Positions 1-9,162 of a stretch of 51,626 nucleotides of DNA are shown piece after piece (the stretch's first letter is position 1; the number at the start of each line of letters is the position of its first letter). Location of the stretch: positions 1 to 51,626 of the forward strand of contig JBBRNY010000005.1 in assembly GCA_038229915.1 (NCBI GenBank), read 5' to 3'. Position numbers and translations under genes: made by a program. The notes beneath the pieces are model-generated. The model worked only from the letters and a program-made list of their open reading frames with translations. It was not told the origin of the DNA and searched no databases. The stretch comes from JAFDZW01 sp038229915 (GTDB lineage Bacteria > Bacteroidota > Ignavibacteria > Palsa-1295).

Positions 1-1
1 A

Positions 2-1693
2 TATGATTATGACCTACTCGGTACTCGACAAATAAACGGTGCTAATGCCTACGAGATCAGTGTCGAGCCGAGAGGGGTGATCGCTCCGGCATTCGAAGGA
101 CGTGTTTGGATCGATATGTCCGACTACTCACTAGTGTATTTAAAATTACATCCAAATGGAGCGTTGAAATTTCCATTTGTGACCAAAGCAGAACTCGAAC
201 AATCGTATGTTGAGGTCGAAAATAAATATTATCTCCCTGCGCAAACCCATGTTGTGATGAACGCCGAACTGCAGTTGCCATTTACACCAAAATTTAGCGC
301 GGAGTTAACCGGATTATCTCAAAACTATGTTATCAATACAACGATACCGGATTCGATCTTTTCCGGGAAACGTCGTGATGTTGATTCCTCGGCAGATAAA
401 ATTGATGGCGCTACTTGGCTTTCGCTACGCGGAGTGCCGCTGACAGCGCAAGAAGAAACTGCGTATGCGCGTATTGATACGATGGTGAAATATGTCAAAC
501 CACCGGCGCCTGATTCGTCACTTCTCCATTTTTCGTTCGCGCCAATTATTTCTTATGATCGTGTGCAAGCGGCAAGATTGGGCCTTTCAGTGGGGGTAGG
601 AATATTTCAAGCCGCGCCAATAGATCTGGGCATCGATGCCGGTTATAGTTTTGGTGATAAAAAATTTCGATATACCATTTCGGTAGATGCCCCGTTGTTA
701 TGGAAATATCAAGAGGAGTTAGCAACGACAGCGACTGTGACTTCAAGTGGTGACATTTTTTTTAATCAGTCGAGAAAGCGCATTGATATTGTTACGGGTA
801 CTTTCTCTTATTTTGATGATATTTCTCGACTCGGGGCCGCATACGGCACACTCGCAAACTCAGCGATGGCATTGGCATTTAAGCAAGACTATCCCGATTA
901 CATGGGGGTTCGGGGTATAGAGACTGGTTTAAATTATTTGTTCTCCGGAAGCGGGAAGGTTAATCTCTCATTCGTGAGTCGTGATGAATGGTCGCTTGCA
1001 AAATCAACAGATTGGTCCCTCTTTTTTCCATCTGATACTTTCCGGCACAACCCAACCATCTCCGATGGTAAGTATCATGCGTTTTCATTTATGGCTCATT
1101 ATGATCTTAGCTCGGAAGACCTGACATTTGGTCCGCAGGTACTCATCACATCATCAAGGAAAAGTTTTGGTAGTTCGTTTGATTTTACTTCGATCAGTTT
1201 AACAGCCTTGCTTGGGGCTCGGCCTCCAGGGCTTGGTCCGACGAAATTACAACTGGCATATAATCTAAAACTCTCGGGGGCGATGCCCGACCAGCACCTC
1301 TTCATCTTCAATGAAACCCGCAATTTCTTTTTTGCAATTCAGAATGTTTTTCACACCATGAATTTGCGTGAGTATCAGGGTGATGAGACATATTCTGCAA
1401 TGCTCGAACAAAATTTTTATGATCTTCCGACCCGACTACTGGGGCTGAATCTCCATCCGCTCGATCTTCATTGGTTCGGGTTTCTGAACCTTGCGCACTC
1501 ATTACTATCAGAAGAATCAAGATCTATTTTGCGAAATCCGATCGCCGTCACCGGAGCGGTTCCGTTTCTTGAGACAGGATTTGGGATCGGAAATATTTTA
1601 AATGTCTTACGCATTGACGCCGCTTGGCGTATAACGCATCGAAAAAGCGGACAAAATTTCGCCGTTACGCTTGATCTCGGGCTTCATTTTTAA
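2..1693 (+). CDS. DUF5686-family outer-membrane beta-barrel protein (3' part)
   Basis: The reading frame is open from base 2, so the gene starts before the window and 563 codons are visible. The first residues (YDYDLLGTR.., then PAFEGRVWIDMSDYSLV) resemble the region just before the barrel in DUF5686 (CarboxypepD_reg-like) proteins. A segment further on (ATWLSLRGVPLTAQEETAY) matches the family's typical WxxxRxxxLTxxE block. The remaining ~400 residues are alternating amphipathic strands, and the last residue is Phe (GLHF), as expected for a BAM-inserted barrel. Members usually have an N-terminal carboxypeptidase-regulatory-like domain and lie in the outer membrane; their substrate is unknown. 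The gene is convergent with the E1 dehydrogenase gene, leaving a 9-base gap. Family assignment is fairly secure, function is not. Confidence 0.75.
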   Translation, partial: YDYDLLGTRQINGANAYEISVEPRGVIAPAFEGRVWIDMSDYSLVYLKLHPNGALKFPFVTKAELEQSYVEVENKYYLPAQTHVVMNAELQLPFTPKFSAELTGLSQNYVINTTIPDSIFSGKRRDVDSSADKIDGATWLSLRGVPLTAQEETAYARIDTMVKYVKPPAPDSSLLHFSFAPIISYDRVQAARLGLSVGVGIFQAAPIDLGIDAGYSFGDKKFRYTISVDAPLLWKYQEELATTATVTSSGDIFFNQSRKRIDIVTGTFSYFDDISRLGAAYGTLANSAMALAFKQDYPDYMGVRGIETGLNYLFSGSGKVNLSFVSRDEWSLAKSTDWSLFFPSDTFRHNPTISDGKYHAFSFMAHYDLSSEDLTFGPQVLITSSRKSFGSSFDFTSISLTALLGARPPGLGPTKLQLAYNLKLSGAMPDQHLFIFNETRNFFFAIQNVFHTMNLREYQGDETYSAMLEQNFYDLPTRLLGLNLHPLDLHWFGFLNLAHSLLSEESRSILRNPIAVTGAVPFLETGFGIGNILNVLRIDAAWRITHRKSGQNFAVTLDLGLHF

Positions 1694-1702
1694 TACTCCT
1701 CT

Positions 1703-3988
1703 TTACCACACAGCGAGTTTTCTCGCCGCATCTGCGATCTTTTCTGGGCTTGGGAGAATTGCATCTTCGTATGCCTTTGCAAAGCCGACCGGAGTGAAGA
1801 TCGATCCGACGCGCATTACCGGTGCATCAAGATGTTTGAACGCTTGTTCGGTGATGAGTGCTGAAATTTCTCCGCCAAAGCCGCCAGTAATTTTATCTTC
1901 GTGAACAACCAGTGCGCGGCCCGTTTTCTTCACCGATGCCATGATCGCTTCGGTATCAAGTGGATAGAGCGATCGTAGATCGAGCACATCACATTCAATG
2001 CCTTCTGCTGCGAGTGTCTCTGCCGCTGTGAGTGAGAGGTGAACGGTATTGCCGTAAGTGATAATTGAAATTGCGCTACCTTCGCGGCGAAGTCTCGCTT
2101 TGCCGAACGGTATCAAAACATTATCACCGAGAGAAAAACCTTTTGCCGGTGCAGCATTATACAATGCTTTTGGTTCGAGATATACCGTCAGACCTCGCAT
2201 ACGCATTGCCGAGCGAAGCAAACCTTGTGCGTCATCAGCAAACGACGGCGCAACGATACGAATGCCGGGAAGCGTGGTGAACATCCCCTCAAGATTTTGC
2301 GAATGATAGAGTCCGCCCTGAATATATCCTCCCGAAGCAATGCGAATAACGATGTTCGGGCAATATTGTCCTTTGGTGCGCCAGTACTCATGAGTCAGCT
2401 CGACAAAACTTTCCATCGCGGGCCAAAAATAATCGGCAAACTCTGCACCTTCGACGACACACCAAATATTTTCCTGATCGACTCGGCAAAATCCGCTTGC
2501 CGTACCAACAATAAAATCTTCGGCTATCGGGGCATTGAACACACGTTTTATTCCAAACTCTTGCTGCATTCCTTTCGAAACGTTGAAGACGCCACCTTTT
2601 TCTTTGTTCGCCATATCTTGTCCCCAAATAAATGTATTGGGGTTCAGGCGAAATTCCTCTTTGAGGGTATGATTGATCGCATCAATAAACTGCAAGCCTT
2701 CTTCTTTTGATTTCGGCGTAACAAAAGGCTCAAAATTCGTGCCGATGGATTCTGATTGAAACGTATATGGGTCTTTCCGAACAACGACCGATGGAGCAAG
2801 CACGAATTCTTCGACCGAAGAAGCATTTGCCGGCGGTGCGGCTTCAGCTTTTGTGGCTGAGGCTTCAAAATCATTATGATTTTTTTCGTGAATGGCATCG
2901 ATCTCGGTTTGTGTCAATATTCCCTGAGCCATTAGCCAGTTCGCAAAGCGCACGACTGGGTCGCGCTTGGCGGCGTTTGCAATTTCTTCTGGCGAGCGGT
3001 ACAATGAATGACGATCAGAATTGGAATGCGAACGCATTCTTACACAATCGGCATGGACCATCGCCGCGCCTTTACCACTGCGGGTCCACTCGTATGCTTC
3101 TTGCATCGCGCGATACGAATCGAGCACGTCGGTTCCGTCGCAATAGGTAATGAGTAAATTCGAAAAGCCTCGGAAGTTATCGGCTACGCGACAGTTGGCT
3201 GTTTGATCATAAATCGGAACCGAGATGCCGTACTTATTATTTTGAATAACAAATATCGCCGGTACTTGCTCGTGCGTGGCACCGTTAACTGCTTCGTAGA
3301 AAAAACCTTCAGAACAGCCCGACTCGCCGCCGGAAAAAATAGCGACGGCATCTTTCTCGTAATATTTGATAGCCCTTGCACAGCCTGTGGTATGCTGTGA
3401 GTGATTGTTGGTCAGCGATGAACTGTTCTCGATGCCGATAGACATCTTCGCAAAGTGATTCGACATATGTCTGCCACCACCGGCAACATCTGTTTCTTTC
3501 GAGAGCCCATTGAGAATGATCTCTTCGACGGTAAGTCCTGCGGCAAGGCAAGTCATCAAGTCGCGGTAGTATGGGAAGAGATAGTCTTGCTGTTGTCGAA
3601 ATGAAACACCAATGGCAAGTTGTATTCCTTCGTGACCAGCACACGGGGCATGATAGCTCCAGCCCATCGCTTTTTTGAGGTAGTTAGCGGCTTGATTATC
3701 ACAAATTCTGCCCAACTGCATCAAACGGTACCACTCGATCAACGTCTCTTTTTTTACGCCGGACTGTTTCGCAGTCCCTTCAAAGGTCATTGAGTTGTCC
3801 GAGTGCGGTCCTTTCAGGATCGCTCCGCCAGGGATTGCGTCGAGCGACGGTGGTACGACCGGGAATGCATACTCCTGTTCGAGATCGATCGCGGTAATGG
3901 GAAGATGATACTCAGTCGGTAGCACTTCACTTCCATTTGTCGAAGCCGTTTGTGTCGTATTAGGAATCGGTTTTGTTTTCGTCGCCAT
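1703..3988 (-). CDS. Fused 2-oxoacid dehydrogenase E1 component (alpha + beta)
   Basis: This 761-residue thiamine-diphosphate enzyme would decarboxylate a 2-oxoacid (pyruvate or branched-chain) and pass the acyl group to an E2 lipoyl protein. The E1-alpha part covers about residues 75-420. Its ThDP motif ends in QNNKYGIS (NN at 250-251) but starts GGESGCSEG (~220) where GDGxxSEG is usual, so Glu replaces the metal-binding Asp. The E1-beta part covers about 440-761, including the transketolase central (IWGQDMA) and C-terminal (LVVHED) segments. Alpha and beta in one chain is common in Bacteroidota. The frame extends upstream to 4207, but that would overlap the divergent permease gene, and MATKTKP at 3988 begins the plausible protein. 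No E2 or E3 gene is in the window, so the substrate is undetermined. Confidence 0.9.
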   Translation of the reverse strand: MATKTKPIPNTTQTASTNGSEVLPTEYHLPITAIDLEQEYAFPVVPPSLDAIPGGAILKGPHSDNSMTFEGTAKQSGVKKETLIEWYRLMQLGRICDNQAANYLKKAMGWSYHAPCAGHEGIQLAIGVSFRQQQDYLFPYYRDLMTCLAAGLTVEEIILNGLSKETDVAGGGRHMSNHFAKMSIGIENSSSLTNNHSQHTTGCARAIKYYEKDAVAIFSGGESGCSEGFFYEAVNGATHEQVPAIFVIQNNKYGISVPIYDQTANCRVADNFRGFSNLLITYCDGTDVLDSYRAMQEAYEWTRSGKGAAMVHADCVRMRSHSNSDRHSLYRSPEEIANAAKRDPVVRFANWLMAQGILTQTEIDAIHEKNHNDFEASATKAEAAPPANASSVEEFVLAPSVVVRKDPYTFQSESIGTNFEPFVTPKSKEEGLQFIDAINHTLKEEFRLNPNTFIWGQDMANKEKGGVFNVSKGMQQEFGIKRVFNAPIAEDFIVGTASGFCRVDQENIWCVVEGAEFADYFWPAMESFVELTHEYWRTKGQYCPNIVIRIASGGYIQGGLYHSQNLEGMFTTLPGIRIVAPSFADDAQGLLRSAMRMRGLTVYLEPKALYNAAPAKGFSLGDNVLIPFGKARLRREGSAISIITYGNTVHLSLTAAETLAAEGIECDVLDLRSLYPLDTEAIMASVKKTGRALVVHEDKITGGFGGEISALITEQAFKHLDAPVMRVGSIFTPVGFAKAYEDAILPSPEKIADAARKLAVW

Positions 3989-4141
3989 TGCAGTAATATA
4001 TCGTTTTTTTCTTAGCAAAAGAAAACAAATACGGCTCACTTTTAGTGCAAAATAGGTGCAGTAGCCATTTGCCTTTATTGTTAAATAGTTTAATACCCCA
4101 CTGTTTGCTTTTTTGAACGAAGCCGGAGATGCGGTCGTTAA

Positions 4142-5389
4142 ATGGATTCCCAAGAATTTATAAGAATGTTTACACAGATCATTAGCAGCATTGGTATGGC
4201 ATTTCAAGCACTCGCAAGCAATAAAATGCGTGCGATGCTAACGATGCTCGGTATTATTATCGGAGTGGGTTCGGTTATTACGCTGACGGCGATCGGTCAG
4301 GGTGCTTCGCAAGATATTTCGAATCGTATTAGCTCCATGGGGACGAATATCCTCCAGATCGATCCGGGACCGACCACTTTTGGTGGCGTTTCCTCTGGTG
4401 CCGGAGGTAGTGTCCATCTTACGGACAAAGATGTAGAAGCATTGAAGCGGTCTATTTATGTCAATGAATCAGAGCCTTCGGTCGATACGAGAGCGCAGGT
4501 CATCGCAGCAAATGCAAATTGGTCAACAAGGATTCTCGGCACAACGCCGAAATGTTTAACGATTCGGAATTATCTCATCGCTTCCGGAAGTAACTTTACT
4601 GATGCTGATAGTCGATCTGCTCGGAAGGTTTGTCTTCTCGGAAAAACGGTCGTGACAAATTTATTCGGAGAAAATTCAGACCCAGTTGGGAAAGGTATTC
4701 GAATAAAAAATATTCCTTTGACCGTTATAGGAGTCTTGAAAGAAAAAGGTGCAAACTCGAACGGGCAAGATCAAGACGATATTGTGATCGCTCCGATGGG
4801 TACTGTTCAAAAACGGATCATGGGCACAATGTGGTTAGACGATATTTTCGTCAGTACTTTTTCTTCGGATCAAACTCAAGCCGCGATCGCTGATGTCACC
4901 GAGATACTCCGAGAACAGCACAAGATCATTCCATCGAGTAATAATGACTTTCGTGTCCGCTCGCAAGTGGAGATCGCCCAAGCTGCACAAAAAAGTACCG
5001 AAACACTTTCTGATCTCTTGCGAAGCGCCGCTATTATTGCATTGCTTGTTGGTGGCATTGGTATTATGAACATTATGCTCGTAAGTGTGACCGAGCGTAC
5101 GCGTGAGATCGGTATTCGGAAGTCGATAGGGGCAAAGTCATATAATATTCTTACGCAGTTCCTTACCGAAGCTCTAACGCTCAGTTGTATTGGCGGCATT
5201 ATGGGTGTCGTTCTAGGGTATGTTGCGAGTTATGTGATCTCGCAAGGTAATGGGTGGAATTTGATCATTTCCGGAAGTGCCGTATTTCTTGCTTTTGGTG
5301 CTGCGACGGCTGTTGGTCTCTTCTTTGGATGGTACCCTGCAAACAAAGCCGCAAGACTTAATCCTATCGAAGCATTGCGACGCGAGTAA
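4142..5389 (+). CDS. MacB-type ABC transporter permease
   Basis: The protein has 415 residues and the MacB_PCD plus FtsX layout. A first transmembrane helix at about 28-50 includes the typical NKMRAMLTMLGIIIGV block. A ~230-residue periplasmic domain follows, then three C-terminal helices, with a conserved cytoplasmic loop (SVTERTREIGIRKSIGA) that contacts the ATPase. Members form mechanotransmitting exporters or lipoprotein/peptide transport systems. No ATPase or membrane-fusion partner gene is adjacent, so the partner must lie elsewhere. It ends RLNPIEALRRE, the normal C-terminus of the family. The ATG at 4142 has a GGAG about 12 bases upstream; ATG 4169 is a possible alternative start. It is divergent from the E1 gene. 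Confidence 0.9.
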   Translation: MDSQEFIRMFTQIISSIGMAFQALASNKMRAMLTMLGIIIGVGSVITLTAIGQGASQDISNRISSMGTNILQIDPGPTTFGGVSSGAGGSVHLTDKDVEALKRSIYVNESEPSVDTRAQVIAANANWSTRILGTTPKCLTIRNYLIASGSNFTDADSRSARKVCLLGKTVVTNLFGENSDPVGKGIRIKNIPLTVIGVLKEKGANSNGQDQDDIVIAPMGTVQKRIMGTMWLDDIFVSTFSSDQTQAAIADVTEILREQHKIIPSSNNDFRVRSQVEIAQAAQKSTETLSDLLRSAAIIALLVGGIGIMNIMLVSVTERTREIGIRKSIGAKSYNILTQFLTEALTLSCIGGIMGVVLGYVASYVISQGNGWNLIISGSAVFLAFGAATAVGLFFGWYPANKAARLNPIEALRRE

Positions 5390-5440
5390 TAGAGGGTCTC
5401 TATTTTGAAACCAATTCCCGTTTTATCTGTATTATATACT

Positions 5441-5818
5441 ATGATGCATAAAGCAACATCGACTATTCTTGCGCTATTAGTATTCTGTGCCGCGACATTC
5501 GCTGTGGCGCCGATGGCTTTTTGCACGATGAAAGTCGAAAAGCCCGCCTGTTGCAAAAAACCTGTTTCGAGTCCCAAACATTGTGAGACTCCGAAATCAA
5601 ATTGCCCGATCTGCGCATCGAATCTCTGTAAACTTGATCCTGCCCCAACCCATAACGGCAGTTCAACTCCGGTAACGACCGTTGAGCTTCAATCGATCGT
5701 GCCGGTTTCACCGTTAGCATTTACAGGATACGCACAACCGATCGTTTACCTAAGTGCTCCTCATATTTTCGATAGTAGCCCTCCGTTGTTTATTCACAAT
5801 TGCTGTTTCCGAGTATAA
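5441..5818 (+). CDS. Small Cys-rich exported protein, unknown function
   Basis: The product has about 125 residues from ATG 5441 (a second ATG follows at once; an in-frame TTG at 5405 would add 12 residues). An N-terminal hydrophobic stretch (TILALLVFCAATFAVAP) looks like a signal peptide. The short mature region contains CC, CPIC, C..C and a final CC near the C-terminus, ten or more cysteines in all. I do not recognise the family. It lies directly before an HMA-domain protein and an OM barrel, so a role in metal binding or metal stress is a reasonable inference. A possible regulatory palindrome lies between this gene and the next. Confidence 0.6.
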   Translation: MMHKATSTILALLVFCAATFAVAPMAFCTMKVEKPACCKKPVSSPKHCETPKSNCPICASNLCKLDPAPTHNGSSTPVTTVELQSIVPVSPLAFTGYAQPIVYLSAPHIFDSSPPLFIHNCCFRV

Positions 5819-5842
5819 TTCAGATCCTTTTTCTCTATTGCT

Positions 5843-5863
5843 GATAGGCGATTCACGTCTATC
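5843..5863. promoter_or_regulatory. Hairpin/palindrome before HMA gene
   Basis: GATAGGCG and CGTCTATC (one G-T wobble) flank a 5-base loop in the 83-base gap between the Cys-rich gene and the HMA gene. The T-rich stretch after it is weak for a terminator (TTGTATATTCGTTTT). It could be an attenuator, a terminator or a metal-regulator operator. The sequence alone does not decide. Confidence 0.3.
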
Positions 5864-5901
5864 TTGTATATTCGTTTTAGTTATTTTAAAGGATCTGTAT
5901 T

Positions 5902-6462
5902 ATGAAAATCAAAATGTATTTTGGCGTTCTTGCCGCATTGTTCGTTGTGTCTTTATTCACAATGAGCGCTCGCGCAGAATTTGTTTCAGCTGATATTGGT
6001 GTCAATGGACTTACGTGTTCGATGTGCTCGAAAGGGACAGAAGCAACACTGAAGCAATTGCCGTTTATTGATTCGATCTCCATCGATCTCAATGATCTTG
6101 TTGCGCACGTGATATTCAAAAAAGATGCGAAAGTATCGATCGATCAGATGAGAGAAATGATCGAAGAAGCAGGCTTCTCGGTTCGCTCGATCGATGCGGT
6201 CTTTAACTTCGATAAGGTGACTGTCGGGAAGGATTATCACTTCGCTTATGGTGGCGACACCTACCATTTCATTGGCGTTGACGATAAGACACTTTCGGGT
6301 CCTGTAAAGATCCGCTTCGTTGACAAGCAATATATTTCGAAGAAGGAATATACTGCACTCTCGAAAAAAACAACATTTGCTTGCTATAAAAAAGGGACTG
6401 CGGCACCTTGTTGCATTGGTGACCAGCATGTGATGGGCACACTCTATCATGTGACGTTATGA
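5902..6462 (+). CDS. Exported heavy-metal-associated (HMA) domain protein
   Basis: The 186-residue protein has a signal peptide (residues 1-25, ending ARAEF) followed by an HMA fold with the metal motif GLTCSMC (Cys39 and Cys42) and the usual second half (EEAGFSVRSI). Such domains bind Cu(I), Zn or Hg; in the periplasm they act as metal chaperones or scavengers. After residue ~100 comes a non-HMA tail with a CYKKG..PCC cluster that I cannot assign. An AAAGGA ribosome-binding site lies about 8 bases before ATG 5902. The stop overlaps the next start by four bases (ATGA at 6459), so the OM protein downstream is probably translationally coupled and works in the same process. Confidence 0.82.
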   Translation: MKIKMYFGVLAALFVVSLFTMSARAEFVSADIGVNGLTCSMCSKGTEATLKQLPFIDSISIDLNDLVAHVIFKKDAKVSIDQMREMIEEAGFSVRSIDAVFNFDKVTVGKDYHFAYGGDTYHFIGVDDKTLSGPVKIRFVDKQYISKKEYTALSKKTTFACYKKGTAAPCCIGDQHVMGTLYHVTL

Positions 6463-7286
6463 GCCGAGTAGTATTGATCATTCTTGTGCTCTCAGCCTTT
6501 TCCGGACTGAGAGCGCAAGAGCTCTTTATCCAAACCGAACCAGCAAGTAATATGCCGGTCGGACGCTTTGGGGTGAGAGCTTCTTCAGATATCTGGAGCG
6601 AAAATTCTCGAACGATCGCTCGCTTCGGCACTGAAATAATGTACGGTGTCTCAAAGAATTTAATGGTGCACCTCCAGGCATATGGCTCGAATGCTATCAA
6701 TAATGTTGAGCCTGAAACCTACGGTATTTATGCAAAGTACCGCCTTTTTAGTGACGACGATTTCAAGTATCATTTCCGGATCTCAGCTTATGGTGAAGCA
6801 CTCGCGGGTAAGCAACATAATACCACCCCGTCATTCTCGTTCAAAGGTGGGGGTCCTGTGGTTGGAGGTGGACTTATTTTTACGCTTCTTGAAAACAGGT
6901 TTGCGTTTTCTTCGACCGTTGGTACGGCAAGAGCACTGAAAGATGTTTTTCCAATCGATGGAGGTTCATACACCGACATCACCGGAATAAATGGGTCGCT
7001 ATCGATAGGGTATCTTGTATATCCAAATACCTATACATCCTACTCCGATCCCAATATAAATCTGTATGCTGAACTCTTGGGATACAACTCATACTACCAA
7101 GTGAATGATGGATTTGACTATAGCGCGAATGCGTCAAGTGGGGAGTTGGTACTTTCTCTTGGACCACAAATAATTCTTAACTCTGTCGCAAGATTTGATC
7201 TTGCATATTCAATGCTGTTGAAGACAAATTTCTACCTGAAGCGCCCAAACTCACTGCTGTTCCGATTCGAATATAACTTTTACTAA
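6459..7286 (+). CDS. Outer-membrane beta-barrel protein, metal cluster
   Basis: The 275-residue protein has a signal peptide (LIILVLSAFSGLRAQ). The rest is alternating strands with aromatic girdles (YGVSKNLMVHLQAYG, AKYRLF, RISAYGEA, FRFEYNFY) ending in an aromatic residue, which indicates a barrel of about 10-12 strands. It resembles the loosely defined transporter-like OM proteins found beside copper and mercury genes in Bacteroidota, but no specific family is certain. The start overlaps the HMA gene by four bases. It converges on carB C-terminal half with a 3-base gap and no clear terminator. Confidence 0.7.
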   Translation: MSRVVLIILVLSAFSGLRAQELFIQTEPASNMPVGRFGVRASSDIWSENSRTIARFGTEIMYGVSKNLMVHLQAYGSNAINNVEPETYGIYAKYRLFSDDDFKYHFRISAYGEALAGKQHNTTPSFSFKGGGPVVGGGLIFTLLENRFAFSSTVGTARALKDVFPIDGGSYTDITGINGSLSIGYLVYPNTYTSYSDPNINLYAELLGYNSYYQVNDGFDYSANASSGELVLSLGPQIILNSVARFDLAYSMLLKTNFYLKRPNSLLFRFEYNFY

Positions 7287-7289
7287 CTC

Positions 7290-9089
7290 CTACCCAAGCA
7301 TTGCGTGTAGTTCTTGAATGCTGCGAACCGAAAGATCGGTACTCTTGAGTGACCGAACCGCACTGACGATGCTTGCCGCCGCTGAGAGCGTGGTGATGAA
7401 CGGGACTTTATACGCCACCGCTGCCCAGCCGATCTCATACTCAGCAATACGCGAGATCTCTCCGCTCGGAGTATTGATCACTAATTTAACTTCGCCATTC
7501 TTAATGGCATCAACAACATTCGGGCGACCTTCAGAGACCTTGAGAATATTCTCGGCAGCAATGCCGTGCTCGAGTAAAAATTTCGTCGTGCCTCCTGTAG
7601 CGATGATATGAAAACCGAGCTCTGCAAGATCGCGGATGATCTCGGCTGTGCGTGGCTTTTTGTCGAGATCGCGGAGCGACACAAATATCTTGCCTTCGGT
7701 TGCGATCTTGATACCCGCTCCGAGATGTGATTTCAAAATTGCCTCGCCGAAATCTTTCCCGACACCCATTACTTCACCCGTCGAGCGCATTTCCGGTCCC
7801 AAGAACATCTTGACCTTTGGAAATTTATCGAACGGGAAAACCGACTCTTTGATAGAGACGTATGGCATAGCTTTCGTAAAATCTTTTACGCCAAGTTCTT
7901 TCAAGGTCTTGCCGATCATTACTCGCGCGGCGATCTTTGCAAGCGGGCGGCCCGTTGCTTTCGAAACGAACGGCGACGTGCGGCTTGCTCTCGGGTTCAC
8001 CTCGAGCACATATACCGTCTCGCCTTTAACGGCGTACTGCACATTGATCAATCCAACGACATTCAATGCGTTTGCTAACTTGCGAGTGTAGTCAACAATT
8101 TTATTATAAACGGTTTCGCTCGCATCGTACGGGGGGATAACGCTCGATGAGTCACCAGAATGAATACCCGCTTCTTCGATGTGCTGCATCACCCCACCGA
8201 TAATCACTTCGCCTGTCTGATCACGGACTGCATCGACATCAAACTCGTATGCATCTTCCAAAAATCTATCAATGAGCACTGGACGATCATTGCTCACACC
8301 TTTCGCATTTGCCATATACTCGGCTACTGCTTCGGGTCGGTAGCAGATCTCCATCGAGCGTCCGCCAAGAACATAGGATGGCCGTACAAGAACAGGATAC
8401 CCGATCTTGTCAGCAACAGCAACCGCTTCGTCTTCTGTCGTTGCTGTGCCATAAGGGGGGCAAGGAATGCCGAGCTTATCTATCAATGCTCCAAATCGTT
8501 TTCTGTCTTCGGCAGTGTCTATGCTATCGGGGCTGGTGCCGAGAATCTTGACACCGGCGGCGTCGAGTTGATTTGCAAGTTTGAGCGGAGTTTGTCCACC
8601 GAAGGTAACGATGACTCCATATGGTTTTTCGAAATCAAGAATGTGCATCACATCCTCGAATGTGAGCGGCTCGAAATACAGTTTGTCGCACGTATCGTAA
8701 TCGGTCGAGACGGTTTCTGGGTTGCAGTTGATCATGATCGTCTCAAAGCCCTCTTCCGAAAGAGCTTGTGCGGCGTGAACACAGCAATAATCAAACTCAA
8801 TACCTTGCCCGATGCGATTCGGTCCGCCGCCAAGGATCACTACTTTCTTACGATCCGAGCGCGTCGACTCGTTCTCTTGTTCGTAGGTGGAATAATGATA
8901 CGGAGTTTCGGCGGCAAACTCTGCGGCGCAAGTATCTACCGTTTTGAAGACCGGCACAAACCCGAGTCGTTTCCGCTCAGTGGTGACGTCTTCTTCACGA
9001 ACGCCGAAAATATGAGCGATCTGTTTATCGCTGAATCCATCACGTTTTGCCTTATACAGCAGGTCAGGGGCTATTTTGAATGTGCGCAT
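7290..9089 (-). CDS. carB2: Carbamoyl-phosphate synthase large subunit, C-terminal half
   Basis: These 599 residues match the second half of CarB (whole E. coli CarB is about 1073 residues). In order: the end of the oligomerisation domain (KRDGFSDKQIAHIFGVRE), the conserved VDTCAAEF linker, the second ATP-grasp domain starting VVILGGGPNRIGQGIEFDYCC with PSYVLGGRSME and LEVNPRASRT, and the MGS-like allosteric domain (~460-599; IIATGGTTKFL). It phosphorylates carbamate to carbamoyl phosphate for pyrimidine and arginine synthesis. The N-terminal half is a separate gene at 11923-13410. ATG 9089 gives an intact start with nothing lost at the split. The glutaminase CarA is not in the window. Confidence 0.95.
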   Translation of the reverse strand: MRTFKIAPDLLYKAKRDGFSDKQIAHIFGVREEDVTTERKRLGFVPVFKTVDTCAAEFAAETPYHYSTYEQENESTRSDRKKVVILGGGPNRIGQGIEFDYCCVHAAQALSEEGFETIMINCNPETVSTDYDTCDKLYFEPLTFEDVMHILDFEKPYGVIVTFGGQTPLKLANQLDAAGVKILGTSPDSIDTAEDRKRFGALIDKLGIPCPPYGTATTEDEAVAVADKIGYPVLVRPSYVLGGRSMEICYRPEAVAEYMANAKGVSNDRPVLIDRFLEDAYEFDVDAVRDQTGEVIIGGVMQHIEEAGIHSGDSSSVIPPYDASETVYNKIVDYTRKLANALNVVGLINVQYAVKGETVYVLEVNPRASRTSPFVSKATGRPLAKIAARVMIGKTLKELGVKDFTKAMPYVSIKESVFPFDKFPKVKMFLGPEMRSTGEVMGVGKDFGEAILKSHLGAGIKIATEGKIFVSLRDLDKKPRTAEIIRDLAELGFHIIATGGTTKFLLEHGIAAENILKVSEGRPNVVDAIKNGEVKLVINTPSGEISRIAEYEIGWAAVAYKVPFITTLSAAASIVSAVRSLKSTDLSVRSIQELHAMLG

Positions 9090-9162
9090 TAATGCAAATT
9101 TACGGAGATTATCAGCCGATCGAATCCAGATAGGCTTTTACGACGAAATTAAGGTGCAACAA

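Noticed and set aside
3989..4207. 73-residue N-terminal extension of the E1 enzyme
   Set aside because: It overlaps the divergent permease start and is Cys/Lys-rich without homology to E1; MATKTKP at 3988 is the better start.
8160..9092. A 310-codon plus-strand ORF opposite carB2
   Set aside because: It is antisense to a clear CarB half and has no protein-like motif, signal or ribosome-binding site; it is a composition artefact.
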